A stretch of 17,406 nucleotides of DNA from Cyclostephanos tholiformis (Eukaryota; Bacillariophyta; Thalassiosirophyceae; Thalassiosirales; Thalassiosiraceae). Every line of letters begins with the position of its first letter. The first letter of the stretch is position 1. The stretch lies in assembly GCA_036939975.1 (NCBI GenBank), contig JALLPB010000333.1, positions 1 through 17,406 on the forward strand. The letters run 5' to 3'. The notes under the pieces are model-generated. The model did not search any database. It was not told where the DNA came from and saw nothing but the letters and a program-made list of their open reading frames with translations. Positions 9,407-17,406 of this stretch are shown here, one piece after another. A program made the translations under genes and the position numbers.

Positions 9407-10256
9407 TCACCACATTAAAGATGCCACCCAAGCGGACAGGGGGGAATTTTGACCGATATGTACAGAGGCATTTGGCGACAGTGATTCCCATTGGTTATTC
9501 ATTTGATTGTGTTGAGCCTGAGTGAATGGGGCTGATGATATGATAGGTATGCTGTTGTGGGAAAGGTTGGGAGGAATTTCTAGGTGGGAAAAAAGGAGGG
9601 TGATTGTAGGCTCGAAGGCAGCTATCACAGCAGAAAGGGCACTGTGAGCTGATGCAACTGATGTGATGAGCATGGGCTCAATTTTAATATGCCTGGCACC
9701 CTTAACACAAGAATGCCAGTCCTTGATCTTCACAGCTTGGAGGTGGCCATCGTGATTGACAAGTCTAAGACTGGCCATCGGGTGACTATTGAGATCAAAT
9801 CGGTGAAGGTCAATCTGTTGCTGAAATGATTTGAAGTATGGGTCCGGGGACATATAAATCATAGCCATGTCATCATGGGATATATCAAATGCCATCATAA
9901 TATTTATTGCTTTTGGACATCGTGGTTGCCATGGGGTTGGGTTAGCTGTCGCGGGTGCTGCAGCAGATGTGGCCTTGGAGGTCTTTGGGCATATGTGGGT
10001 GCTACAGGAGGTTAAAGCATTTGTCGAGTATTGACCATTTGGCTGAGGGACAACAGGTAGGTAATGCTGGTGGTGGCCATGGAGCCACTTGTACAGAGAC
10101 ATCAGTAGTGGCACTGTTGATCCCATCATTAAGTGTGATGCCTGAATCAGTATAGAAGTTCGGGTTTGGCTCAAGTCCCAGATCATAGAGAAGCTGGGCC
10201 GCTGGAGGATGAGTTGTCTGCAGATACCATGCCTCATCAAATTGTATGTGATGGCT
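9407..10256 (-). pseudogene. pol: Integrase C-terminal remnant and PDZ-like domain of the older copia element
   Basis: The minus strand starts with SHHIQFDEAWYLQT and LLYDLGLEPN, which are the end of integrase, directly joined to the protease region. A Pro/Ala/Thr-rich linker follows with at least one frame change. Then come MIYMSPDPYFKSF, QQIDLHRFDL and the PDZ-like stretch at about complement 9581-9775 (LRLVNHDGHLQ, VKGARHIKIEP, TITLLFSHLEI), and NLSHNSIPIISSAPF. The same domain in a diverged second copy shows it is a family property. In this copy the GMAPSTPG turn is missing about six residues. Confidence 0.82.
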
Positions 10257-11303
10257 GCACAATCGTGAAAACATTGCTAGGACAGTAATACAAACCATCA
10301 CACTTCTTGAGGGTGAGCATGATGGAGAACAGCCCGCTATTGCTTGTGAAACATATGGAGCCAGGGCTGTCATCACGGTGTCCAATTTGATGCCAGTGCA
10401 CTAGGATGTTGCTGGACCATAAGATGGCATCTGGTGAGATGATGGTCTTGGTAGCATTCTTGTGGTAGTAGCAAGACTGGTAGTAGGTTGAGCCATCATC
10501 CAAAGTCAGCAAGGGAAAGCCTTGTTTCGTACAGCAATTGTCAAGGATAGTCTGGCTTGATTTGGAAGCAACTGAGATTGGGAGTGGGGCTATCATCTCA
10601 ATATCAAGGAGGAGGTCAAGAATGCCAGTGATGCAAATATTTGCACCACCATCCACCATCAAAGGTTGTGTGCCATCATTGTGAAGATGACAGGTATCGC
10701 TGATCAATTAACCCAGGCAAATGTTGACACATCGCCATGGAGGCCAAACACCTGTGGTAGACCAACAACCCATTTATTGCTGTCCATTGGCAGACGTGGT
10801 ATTTCAAGTTTGTCCACAAAAAGGGTTGGCATGGAAAGATTGTAGGAAAATGGAAGGGAAACTTGAATGGAGTCATCGGTAAAGCAGGATGAACATACAG
10901 TGCCGGATCGGAGAAAGCATGGAGATCCCTCGTTGAATAGAGCCCTTGCCTTGTCCAGTGGTACATGGTACTCCACAAGAGTACAGGGAGTAGCCAGTAT
11001 GCTGGCAGTGATATGTCGATGTTGAGGGAACAACACCTTGGTTGGGTCCAGAGATGGCTTGGGAAGAGGTGGTGTAGGCACAACAATGTAGCTGGCCTGG
11101 TCCGTTGGACTGGTGTCTGTGAGTATGAGCACCACAATGGGAGTGTGTGGGGATGAGGAGTCATGAAGGGATGGATGCTCTCCAACACATTGATGATCAC
11201 CAACCTCATGCCACAAAGACTCTTCAATGTCCTGAAGGGCCACTGTCATTGGGCCAACAATCCCAGCACATTTGCACATTGACATCATCCACCATGGTGT
11301 CAA
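10257..11303 (-). pseudogene. pol: Protease region and gag-pol linker of the older copia element
   Basis: From 11303 a 199-codon frame reads through a Ser/Pro/Thr-rich linker to LPQVFGLHGD, then stops (TAA) at 10704-10706. A second frame from 10707 gives VDGGANICITG, the aspartic protease motif with Gly where Ser or Thr is usual, followed by LTLDDGSTYYQSCYYH and CDGLYYCPSN. This matches the plus-strand copy (IDNGANICITG, EYHDGLYYC) up to residue 191 of that frame. At about 10257-10262 the sequence jumps to the end of integrase. Relative to the other copy about 990 bp is absent, including all three catalytic residues of integrase. Confidence 0.85.
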
Positions 11304-13168
11304 GAAGGTCTAGGTATGCCTTCATCACCCAATGTGGGTTCCTGGTAGGATTGCCAAGGTCAACCTTGTGTTTTTTGAGCCACACAGCTTTGATCCTGTC
11401 CTTCTCATCTGCTGATGTTCCTCTATTGTACTTCTCAATGAAAATTGCCATTGGAAGCATATTGCACTGGGAGGCAAGGTGCCCGGAGTGGTGACAGGCA
11501 ATGCAGACCAAACTAGGGTCCCACTTGTGGTTGTTGTGGTTGGGGCAAACAAATCATCCACATGGTGCGTCGGCGCCTGAGGGTGAATGGGAAGGTCCAC
11601 CATGGTCATTGGGTGGGTAGGAGCAAGGAGGGTAAGCCTGACTACTTCCAGTCCCATCGCCACATGGAGGGGAACAATAATCGTGACCACCAGTGTCACG
11701 AGTGCTGTCTACATGGAAGGCACATTCAAGGCTGCCTTGGATGGGTAAATCAAAATGTCTGCCTTCATAGTTTGTGTCAAAAGTCCTGTTTGCATGAGGG
11801 AGGACCGATCTGATGCACACTTTGGCTGTTTTGAGTAGCTGGTAAGCTAGGCCCATGATGCAGAGATTGGAAAGGAGGTATCCATTGTCATTGGGGGAGT
11901 AGTAGTTTGAAGGAAGTTGATCTTGCACTTCAGGGTGTAGAAGCCAAGTTCCCTTCCATGGTAGTTCCGATTTATGAGGCCTGTGATATCATGTGGGCTG
12001 ATGCAGGTTGTAGCGGCAGCTTTACGGTGGTCAATGTGGCAAGGCAAGACAATTTGTCCAGGGATCATATCCATGTCAGTAACCAAGGCCCGGGATGGTT
12101 TGTATGGATTGAAAGGGAGAGTGGATTGGTCAAAGCCCCACTGTTGGTCAGGGAAGAGGAAGGGATCTCCCGGTCGTTTCCCCAGCCGGTGGTCACATGG
12201 TAGATAGGGTTGGATGGGCATGTATTGCCATGGAGTTTCACTGGGTCAACATTTGGGAATAGGCAGGAGGCCTGTGGCACGGGAACCTCTTGGGGGGGGG
12301 AAGTAGTATCAACAATGAGGGAGATTCAAGTTGGTGGGGCCACTGCTGTCATGGTGCCAGGATCAGGAGGCATGGGTAGGTTGCTCACAGACCCTCATAG
12401 GGCCTTGATCTGTGCTTCTAATGAGATCAAAGCAGCATGAATTGGGAGAAGACAGAGGTCCAATGTATCTGTAATAGTGGTGGTCATCTTAGTCTGGGAT
12501 TCCTTCCTTGAGGCAGGGAATAGCCTCATCTATCTTTGTGCTAAAGATGCTTGATGCCAAAGTTAGGGTGGATGACATCATAGAGCTGAGGTCATCTCAG
12601 ACAGTGTTGATTGTTGTAGTTAGTTAGGGGAGGACGGCATTGACCACATGCTCTGGTAGTGCATCAATGAGGGTGGTTCATGCGATAACAGATGCCTTGG
12701 TAGATATGATGCTGGTGGGTGTGAGCTGTGTCGGCATTGCGTGGATTGATGGTTAGGTGGTAGCGATATCCTGCTTATGGTCATGATTTGCTGACGCAAG
12801 CAGTTCTTTGAGTTCATGGATGCTGTCATTGGTATCTCTGGGAAATTGGACCAAGTTGAAGGAGCCATTGAGCATAGTGTCAAGGGGTGCAGCATCCTGG
12901 CAGGTGGTGTCATCCTCTGATTCCAAATCCATGGCCAGTGGGGTGAAGGGGTTTGTTGTCGGGGGGGTACGGCCGGAGCAGTGGTGCGTGTACTGTGCTG
13001 CAGTGTGGCAAGCATGTCTTCAACTTCAAGTGTAATGGGGATGTTGAGCATCCCGTGGGAGCGTCAATGCATGATGTGTTTTCCTGGGGTGCTGGGGGGG
13101 TCAGGTTCATTCCCTGAACCATCAACAAATGGGTAGAGGAGTGGCTGTGAGCGGCGGTTGGGGGACAT
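11224..13168 (-). pseudogene. gag: gag of the older copia element, central deletion and many stops
   Basis: The likely start is ATG at complement 13166-13168 (MSPNRRSQPLL). The N-terminal part to about 12300 is polar and low in aromatic residues, as in the other gag. It contains TGA and TAA stops and frame changes. At 12280-11930 FPNVDPVK, ISPHDITGLINRNYHG and RELGFYTL correspond to the region before the capsid part. The sequence then jumps to NYYSPNDNGYLLSNLC, equivalent to HHPDNDGHLPDQFRL, so about 690 bp of capsid-like sequence is missing. The zinc knuckle CIACHHSGHLASQC (about 11470-11511), FIEKYNRG and CWDCWPND precede the stop at 11224-11226, as at the end of the other gag. Confidence 0.83.
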
Positions 13169-13290
13169 CTTGAGTAAGCAAGTAAGAGGTAATTATGGGC
13201 AAAAATCCACCAGGCTTCAGTTCTTTGATTCAGCAGGCACCAATTGGGATCTGAGCCGAAGATGAGGAAAAATTATTGGTCTCCCAACCT

Positions 13291-13306
13291 GTCAGAATCC
13301 CATAAT
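13291..13306 (-). other. Primer binding site of the older copia element (candidate)
   Basis: The minus strand reads ATTATGGGATTCTGAC. ATTATGGG complements CCCATAAT, a CAU anticodon-loop pattern as in tRNA-Met. It lies one base after the proposed LTR end, the same spacing as in the plus-strand element. Confidence 0.5.
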
Positions 13307-13307
13307 A

Positions 13308-13389
13308 TGCATGAAGTGATACGAAGGTAGACTAAGTTGGGAGTTATTATCTATTTCACAGAAGTGGGTGAATCCAACCTGGCCCAACA
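13308..13389 (-). repeat. Candidate 5' LTR of the older copia element
   Basis: On the minus strand an 82-bp stretch starts TGTTGGGCC and ends CATGCA, so it is bounded by TG and CA, followed by a primer binding site and then the gag leader. No second copy exists in the window, because the 3' end of the element is lost. The boundaries are therefore inferred. It shares no clear similarity with the LTR of the inserted element. Confidence 0.45.
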
Positions 13390-13676
13390 ATTTTTTCTCT
13401 CAGGAGTGTTGTCTTTTGGCAAAAACATTTTACATAGGAACCAATATTACATGGAGGACAAAACAAAAGGGCCGAGAAAAATTCTCACATGCGACTACCC
13501 CCCTTTGTTTGAGTGGGTCTTCATTCATCGTGCTAGATAGGTGTGTTTCAAAAAAAAGGCGGACGAAAAAAAAAAGGTCTTTGGGCCCAAGTTCACCTGC
13601 TTCCATGAAATGGATAATAAGTAGCTTAGGATATCCATGTATTGCTAACAGTCGGTGCTTATCTCCCGGCCTATGG
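13390..13676. other. Non-coding stretch, nothing recognised
   Basis: It contains A-rich runs (13549-13580) and short open frames without any recognised motif. I see no gene, RNA gene or repeat here. Confidence 0.5.
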
Positions 13677-13838
13677 TACTACAGTGCCCAGTACATTACT
13701 ATTCCTACAGTAGACCAAAACAAGAAGTTAGGGTGAAGAAGAGGCGGCCTAACTTCTCGTACAGGCCTAATATAGGAATAGTACAAAGACAAAAGTCTAG
13801 ATTTTTGCCTCGGGACAATTGTACTGGGCACTGTAGTA
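13677..13838. mobile_element. Foldback / MITE-like element with TA flanks
   Basis: A perfect 19-bp inverted repeat (TACTACAGTGCCCAGTACA) bounds the element at 13677-13695 and 13820-13838. Two more inverted pairs are nested inside: an 11-mer at 13697-13707 with 13773-13783, and a 10-mer (AGAAGTTAGG) at 13723-13732 with 13748-13757. If the outer TA is a target duplication, the inverted ends start CTACAGTG, similar to Tc1/mariner ends, and the unit is 158 bp between TAs. It has no coding capacity. It could also be an old hairpin of another type. Confidence 0.65.
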
Positions 13839-14015
13839 GCAAGTGAACAAAAAAACAGGAGAAGCAATTATGGAGCTCCGTAGGTCTCAGCGCAGCCACG
13901 TGGATATTCAAAAGGGCGGTACTAAATGGTATTGCGGTGCCTAAATAGTAACTAAGACGATGAGCCGTGGCAGCATGGGAAATGGTCGGGGCTGCATGTC
14001 CCAGTGAGAGATTTT
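13839..14015. other. Non-coding stretch, nothing recognised
   Basis: Short region between the foldback repeat and the pseudogene; no motif or repeat seen. Confidence 0.4.
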
Positions 14016-15509
14016 CTAGACCAGAGCATGATCAATCTGATGCAAACAGGGGTCAGGTAGGTCTTTATTTGCTGCGATGATATCATCGTTGGTGCACAGC
14101 CCATCGGCTTCATTGTAGCACGTAAAAAAATAAAAAAAATGGGGTTGTGAGGTTGTGGTCACATATCTAGGTAGGAATGCGTAATTTTTATACCAGCATT
14201 TTGGCGATGAGCTCATAAATTCGATCCGACGATGGTGAGGATGAAGAGGCTCGGCAGAATAAGTGTCTGATGAATTCTTTGTTTCCGAACAAACATTCAA
14301 AATGATGGTGGGCTCTACTTGGCAATAATCAATGTCATCTTTGTGCCAGTCCTGGATTAACTTCACTGGTCTTGTACATCTGTTCAAATAGATCCACCAA
14401 GTCTTCACTTATGGTACAAGATTGAGCTGATGCTTTTTCATATGACGGTTTGCATTTTTATCCACCGGCACCAACTTTTTTCATCCCAATGAAACAGTAA
14501 GTCATCTCTCAGATCAGCCAGTAGTCTTGGTCATTGGATGTTTTCTAACTTAATCTTTCCCAACTTTCATTCATTAGCATACGTGATACACAGAAATCAT
14601 CATCATTTGACTTTGGAACCATAAACAGTTGTGCTGTAATGAAAACCTTCCAACAATCCTCATTATATTAACCTCGATGAAACGTAGCAGAGGGGAACAT
14701 GACATAGTCCCCGCCATTATTTAGGGGGACATGTATTGTGTATTCATGGCCATCCTTGCATGGTAGTAAAGTATTCCGACTGGTCATACATTCTGAAGTA
14801 CTGTCTGGTTGAAAGTACAATCCATTCTCCTTGGGGATAAAATACATGGGTATTACGGCTTCTGCCATCCTCTTAGACATTCCTGGTAAAAGGGACGTCC
14901 CTGTTGTACAAGAAGTGCCTCAATCAAATTGCATCTGGCATAGTGAGGATTTAGAGGTCATGTTCACAAAATTAGTTTCAACATTGATCAAGAGATTCTC
15001 CTCCCTGCTTGGCATTTGAGATTCATCGTTTGCTCTACTGCATCAATTCTCCGATTAGTTTTGTTTGCTGTTTGTGGAGTAGGCACCTGACTTAAAACGG
15101 TGTGAGTGCATAGGAATGTTGAGGGAGGTAGAGATTGGATAACATTGCTTGGTTGCTTCTTCCTCCCCAACAAAACGTCCTCCTCAAATCGATGATGACA
15201 ATACAATTCCTTCTCATTAAAGTCAACCTGGTCATCTTTCAAGTCAAATAGTCGCTCACAAATGGGATCACCACAGACATGACAGTATTTTATTTCTCCA
15301 AAACATTTGTTGTGGTATGAGAGAAATTCTGCAAATTCTTTCTTGACTGCGGGTGTAATTCTAATATTTAACATATCTTTCTTCACATGCCGCATAACCC
15401 ATATTGCAGTGTCAATCATGCCCTTCTTGGTTTTTAGCATACCATGCAATGATGAACAGTGGGTGTAAAACCATTCCATTTGATCAGAGAATGCATGCTG
15501 TTTGGACAT
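14016..15509 (-). pseudogene. Broken protein gene of unknown family
   Basis: I do not recognise the family. The minus strand has three coding-like blocks. Block 1 (15509-14990, ATG start) has EWFYTHCSSLHGMLKTKKG, a Cys/His patch KYCHVCGDPIC, and the acidic DLKDDQVDFNEKELYCHH. A frameshift near 15000 leads to block 2 (about 15000-14400), with MYFIPKENGLYFQPDS, HEYTIHVPLNNGGDYVMF, ATFHRG and KVFITAQLFMVP. It has in-frame stops, including TAA 14668-14670, TAG 14546-14548, TGA 14509-14511 and TAA 14458-14460, yet the text between them stays protein-like. Block 3 (14408-14016) has DDIDYCQVEPTII in another frame. The 'GDYVMFP...FHRG' piece recalls the end of a double-stranded beta-helix (2OG-oxygenase or cupin-like) domain, but this is weak. 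Introns could explain part of the breaks. The composition is free of copia motifs. Confidence 0.55.
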
Positions 15510-15622
15510 TATTCATCGATTGAACACCACTGCCATTGAGCATGCACCACGGCAGAAGCAGGGAACAGAGTGGTGGCTTTGTGGAGAGATGGTGACTGCA
15601 CTTAAATATAAATTGTGGGCAT
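15510..15622. other. Short spacer, nothing recognised
   Basis: It separates the unknown pseudogene from the transposon repeats. A TGA (CGA TGA ATA ATG) lies just before the chosen pseudogene ATG in the same frame, so the coding text could originally have begun further right. Confidence 0.4.
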
Positions 15623-15797
15623 CTTAGCTGGGAATGTCTGCGACATGTTGCCAACATGTTGCCGACAGACGACAATCTTGGCAAAATTCTGCCGACAGGG
15701 TGATGTCGCGACACCAACATAATTTTTTTTGTGGCCTTTCCCGCACATTTTAATGTCGGGAAATGCCGACATTTCATAGTTATGCAAAAGTATCGTA
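15623..15797. mobile_element. Diverged end of an older hAT-like element
   Basis: The 24 bases from 15623 match the left end of the element at 15806 at 19 positions, in the same orientation. GCCGACA occurs three times in this stretch, as in the subterminal region of the neighbour. The other end is not identified. The neighbour may have inserted into this copy. Confidence 0.5.
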
Positions 15798-15805
15798 CGG
15801 TAGAG
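15798..15805 (+). repeat. Target duplication of the hAT-like element, left (CGGTAGAG)
   Basis: It matches CCGTAGAG at 16971-16978 in 7 of 8 bases. Both have TA at positions 4-5, the nnnTAnnn pattern described for Buster-type hAT transposons. Confidence 0.55.
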
Positions 15806-15829
15806 CTAGGCTGGTAATGTCGGCAACAT
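15806..15829 (+). repeat. Left terminal inverted repeat
   Basis: CTAGGCTGGTAATGTCGGC and five more bases; pairs with the complement of 16947-16970, with mismatches at TIR positions 18 and 20. Confidence 0.75.
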
Positions 15830-16010
15830 TTCGGCGTTTCGAAATCCCTCAGCCGACAGACATGCCGACATGTCGGCCCGACGTGTCGGCAATGTTGCCG
15901 ACATGTTGCCGACATGGGCTTTGTGTCGGCTACTCAAATGTCGTGTTGATGTCGTGTCGGCATGCCGACATGGTGACATGTCGGCACTATGTCGGCAAAA
16001 AACTGCTAGT
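15820..16010. repeat. Left subterminal repeat cluster (TGTCGGC / GCCGACA)
   Basis: At least eleven copies of the 7-mer in both orientations lie here, some forming palindromes such as GCCGACATGTCGGC at 15864-15877. Spacing is irregular. Strands are mixed, so the DNA can form many local hairpins. The arrangement suggests binding sites for a DNA-binding protein such as a transposase; no such protein is encoded here. Confidence 0.7.
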
Positions 16011-16028
16011 ATGTTCTACTTTTAAAAA

Positions 16029-16720
16029 GCACACAACAATCAAATAGATGATGCGGTGGTGGCATTGGTAGATGGGAGGACGTGGCGACGGCATTTGGGA
16101 GGAGGCAAGTTGGGCGACCGTTGAAGGTAGCGGCGGTGTTGGGCCGCGGCGGCAGCTGCAGCGGCAGAAGATAAGCAACAAGAGCATTGACAAACGACGT
16201 CGTGCGACAAGGGTCGAGATCGACACGCTGGGATAAGTAATGCGACAATCAAATAAACAAAATGCGGCAACGAAACAACGCAACGGGACGCGACGCGTTG
16301 CGATGACAAGATGCAATGCAACGATGCAATGCAACGATGATACGCGCAAGTGGACATGATGACGGGACGCAACGTTGAGATGCAACGCAAAGACGCGACA
16401 ACCAACCGAACAAAGTGAGCACGAAGCATGATGCGTCGTGACGCGATGCGACAAGATGCAACGCGACGCGATGAGACAAGACGAGACGCAACGATGAGAC
16501 AAGACATGATGGTGAGACGAGACGAGACAAGATGGGATGACACGACGCAGCGCGGCGTGACGTGGCGGCGCAAGGGGACATGAGGAAGAGACGCAGTGAG
16601 ACGACGCAACAACCAACCAAACAAACATTTACAAAGAGAGGGCGATGAGAGGCGAAGATGCAGCAAGAGGCATAGATGCGCGAGAGAGTCTCCTCTTGAC
16701 ATGTCGATAGGAGGCGGGCG
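16029..16720. repeat. Degenerate low-complexity minisatellite inside the hAT-like element
   Basis: The plus strand is rich in GACGA, GATGCAAC, GCGACGCG and GAGACAAGA words without a fixed unit. A word close to GCRACAAYCAAMYRAACAAA recurs near 16029, 16242, 16396 and 16607, spaced about 213, 154 and 211 bp, and once more outside the element at 17242. The long Ser/Arg/Cys/His-rich minus-strand open frames here are by-products of this composition. I see no gene. Confidence 0.6.
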
Positions 16721-16835
16721 GTTATTTTTAGAATAGCAACTCACGTAGGAGTAGGCATTAGTAGTGCGCACTTCCTACATATATCGTACTACTCCTATTA
16801 TATTTTCCTTTGTCAAAATCGTCTGTTCGTGGTAC

Positions 16836-16953
16836 GTCGATGTCGGAACATCCTGACACAAAAGTGTGCCGACACAAAAAAAATCATGTCGCCAAAATTG
16901 GCTCGTCGGGACGAAAATAGGCAACATTTTTTTCCTTGTCGGCGACATGTCGG
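16836..16953. repeat. Right subterminal repeat cluster
   Basis: Three exact copies of the 7-mer and several one-base variants (TGTCGGA, TGTCGCC) lie next to the right inverted repeat. The density is lower than on the left. Confidence 0.6.
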
Positions 16954-16970
16954 CGACATTACCAGCCTAG
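16947..16970 (-). repeat. Right terminal inverted repeat
   Basis: The complement begins CTAGGCTGGTAATGTCGCC. It is the partner of 15806-15829. Confidence 0.75.
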
Positions 16971-16978
16971 CCGTAGAG
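16971..16978 (+). repeat. Target duplication of the hAT-like element, right (CCGTAGAG)
   Basis: It differs from the left copy at one base. A 12-bp tandem repeat (GAGTACATCTAC at 16976-16987 and 16989-17000) overlaps its end. Confidence 0.55.
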
Positions 16979-17406
16979 TACATCTACTGAGTACATCTAC
17001 CAACACACAACAACCAACACTCCCAACGGCTTTTCCCTCCTCTCTCTCTGTGGGTGCAGCCGCGGTGCCATCCAATCACGGCGCCGCCGCTCCCCCACGC
17101 CATGCGCAGGCCGCGAGCTGTTGGGATTCAGTCGGTGTCGTCGGTTCGATTGCTGGGGAGGGCGAAAAGAGAGGGATCAAAAAATAGAGCAACGAGTGGG
17201 GAGATGCTTGGGCCTTAGGGTGGCCGCCATTTTTTGAAATTGCACGCAACAATCAAATAAAAGTCGGCATCTTAGATAGAGGAAGAGTCAGGAAGGACGC
17301 GCGGCTGTGGTGGAACGTGTGGGGGGATGCCGTGTTGTCGGTTTGGTCATGGAATTAAATCGACGAAAATTAAGAGAGAGGGGGATGGGGCCATGGCCAT
17401 AGGTGG
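16979..17406. other. Right flank, no gene recognised
   Basis: It contains a CT-rich stretch (17035-17055), a GC-rich stretch (17065-17120) and purine-rich sequence to the end. A word resembling the minisatellite motif lies at 17242-17259. The open frames present have no motif that I recognise. Confidence 0.4.

Larger units (their letters stand above)
85..13389 (-). mobile_element. Older Ty1/copia (CoDi-like) element, decayed, interrupted by a second element
   Basis: Read on the minus strand from about 13389 to 85, skipping 993-9006, the order is candidate 5' LTR, gag with a CX2CX4HX4C knuckle, protease, integrase C-terminal remnant, PDZ-like domain, RT and the start of RNase H. Protein similarity to the plus-strand copy is clear throughout but diverged, so this is a different subfamily member and not a recent duplicate. 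Against that copy it lacks about 0.7 kb of central gag, about 1 kb covering the integrase zinc region and catalytic core, and about 45 bp in RT. The 3' end, including the end of RNase H and the 3' LTR, is missing. Many stops and frameshifts show it is dead. The diatom assignment rests on recognition of the family. Confidence 0.85.
15806..16970. mobile_element. Non-autonomous hAT-like DNA transposon (1165 bp)
   Basis: The ends form an inverted repeat: CTAGGCTGGTAATGTCG is identical on both sides (17 bp) and 22 of 24 bases match. An 8-bp imperfect target duplication flanks it. Next to the ends, the 7-mer TGTCGGC or its complement occurs 12 times between 15806 and 16000 and 3 times near the right end. 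Such clusters are typical transposase binding regions in hAT and some other DNA transposons. No transposase is encoded. The interior is a low-complexity minisatellite. The hAT assignment rests on target-site length and pattern and on end composition, so it is moderate. Confidence 0.65.

Noticed and set aside
15661..16010. CRISPR-like array from the repeated GCCGACAT words
   Set aside because: The words are 7-8 bases, occur in both orientations and have irregular spacing, in a eukaryotic setting.
16040..16771. Long minus-strand open frames rich in Ser, Arg, Cys, Val and His
   Set aside because: Overlapping frames of similar length all arise from the same low-complexity DNA. There is no domain, and they lie inside a transposon interior.
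17130..17165. Possible tRNA T-arm (GGTTCGATTGC)
   Set aside because: The bases on either side do not pair as a T-stem and no D-arm or acceptor stem is found.
16936..17187. Short plus-strand open frame over the right transposon end
   Set aside because: It begins inside the inverted repeat and has no recognisable domain.
15618..17275. GGCATCTTAG at 15618-15627 and 17266-17275 as target duplication of the older hAT-like element
   Set aside because: A shared 10-mer is expected many times by chance in 17 kb, and no inverted end lies next to the right copy.

Overview
The window looks like repeat-rich nuclear DNA of a eukaryote, most likely a diatom. The Ty1/copia proteins match, from memory, the CoDi-type copia elements of diatoms: long coiled-coil gag, integrase without an HHCC finger, an extra domain between integrase and reverse transcriptase, and a QVDD polymerase motif. 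No intact host gene is visible. There is no sign of bacterial gene organisation.

Layout. (1) From about 85 to 992 and from 9002 to 13389, on the minus strand, lies an old and badly decayed copia element. Its left (3') end is lost inside RNase H. It has internal deletions in gag (about 0.7 kb) and across the whole integrase core (about 1 kb), plus a small one in RT. (2) A second, younger copia element (993-9001, plus strand, 8009 bp) is inserted in the RT gene of the first. It has 95-bp LTRs with 3 differences, a 5-bp target duplication (988-992 and 9002-9006), a primer binding site, a polypurine tract, gag and pol. Pol carries protease, integrase, a PDZ-like domain, RT and RNase H. It is inactive, with at least three premature TGA codons and about four frameshifts. 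Removing the element and one target-site copy restores an uninterrupted RT reading frame in the host element. (3) 13390-14015 is non-coding and holds a 162-bp foldback MITE-like repeat with TA at both ends. (4) 14016-15509 minus is a broken protein gene of unknown family. (5) 15623-16978 holds a non-autonomous DNA transposon with hAT-like features: 24-bp imperfect terminal inverted repeats, an 8-bp target duplication with TA in the middle, and dense TGTCGGC/GCCGACA subterminal repeats. Its interior is a purine-biased degenerate minisatellite. An older related end lies just to its left. (6) 16979-17406 has no recognisable gene.

How parts relate. The window is best read as layered transposon insertions, each dated by what it interrupts. 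Many disabling mutations in both copia copies are CGA-to-TGA, or Arg-to-Cys/His, changes at positions where the family has arginine. This fits deamination of methylated CpG. I found no complete new functional system. The most unusual points are the extra PDZ-like domain and QVDD motif of the copia family, the dense subterminal palindromes of the hAT-like element, and the unidentified pseudogene.
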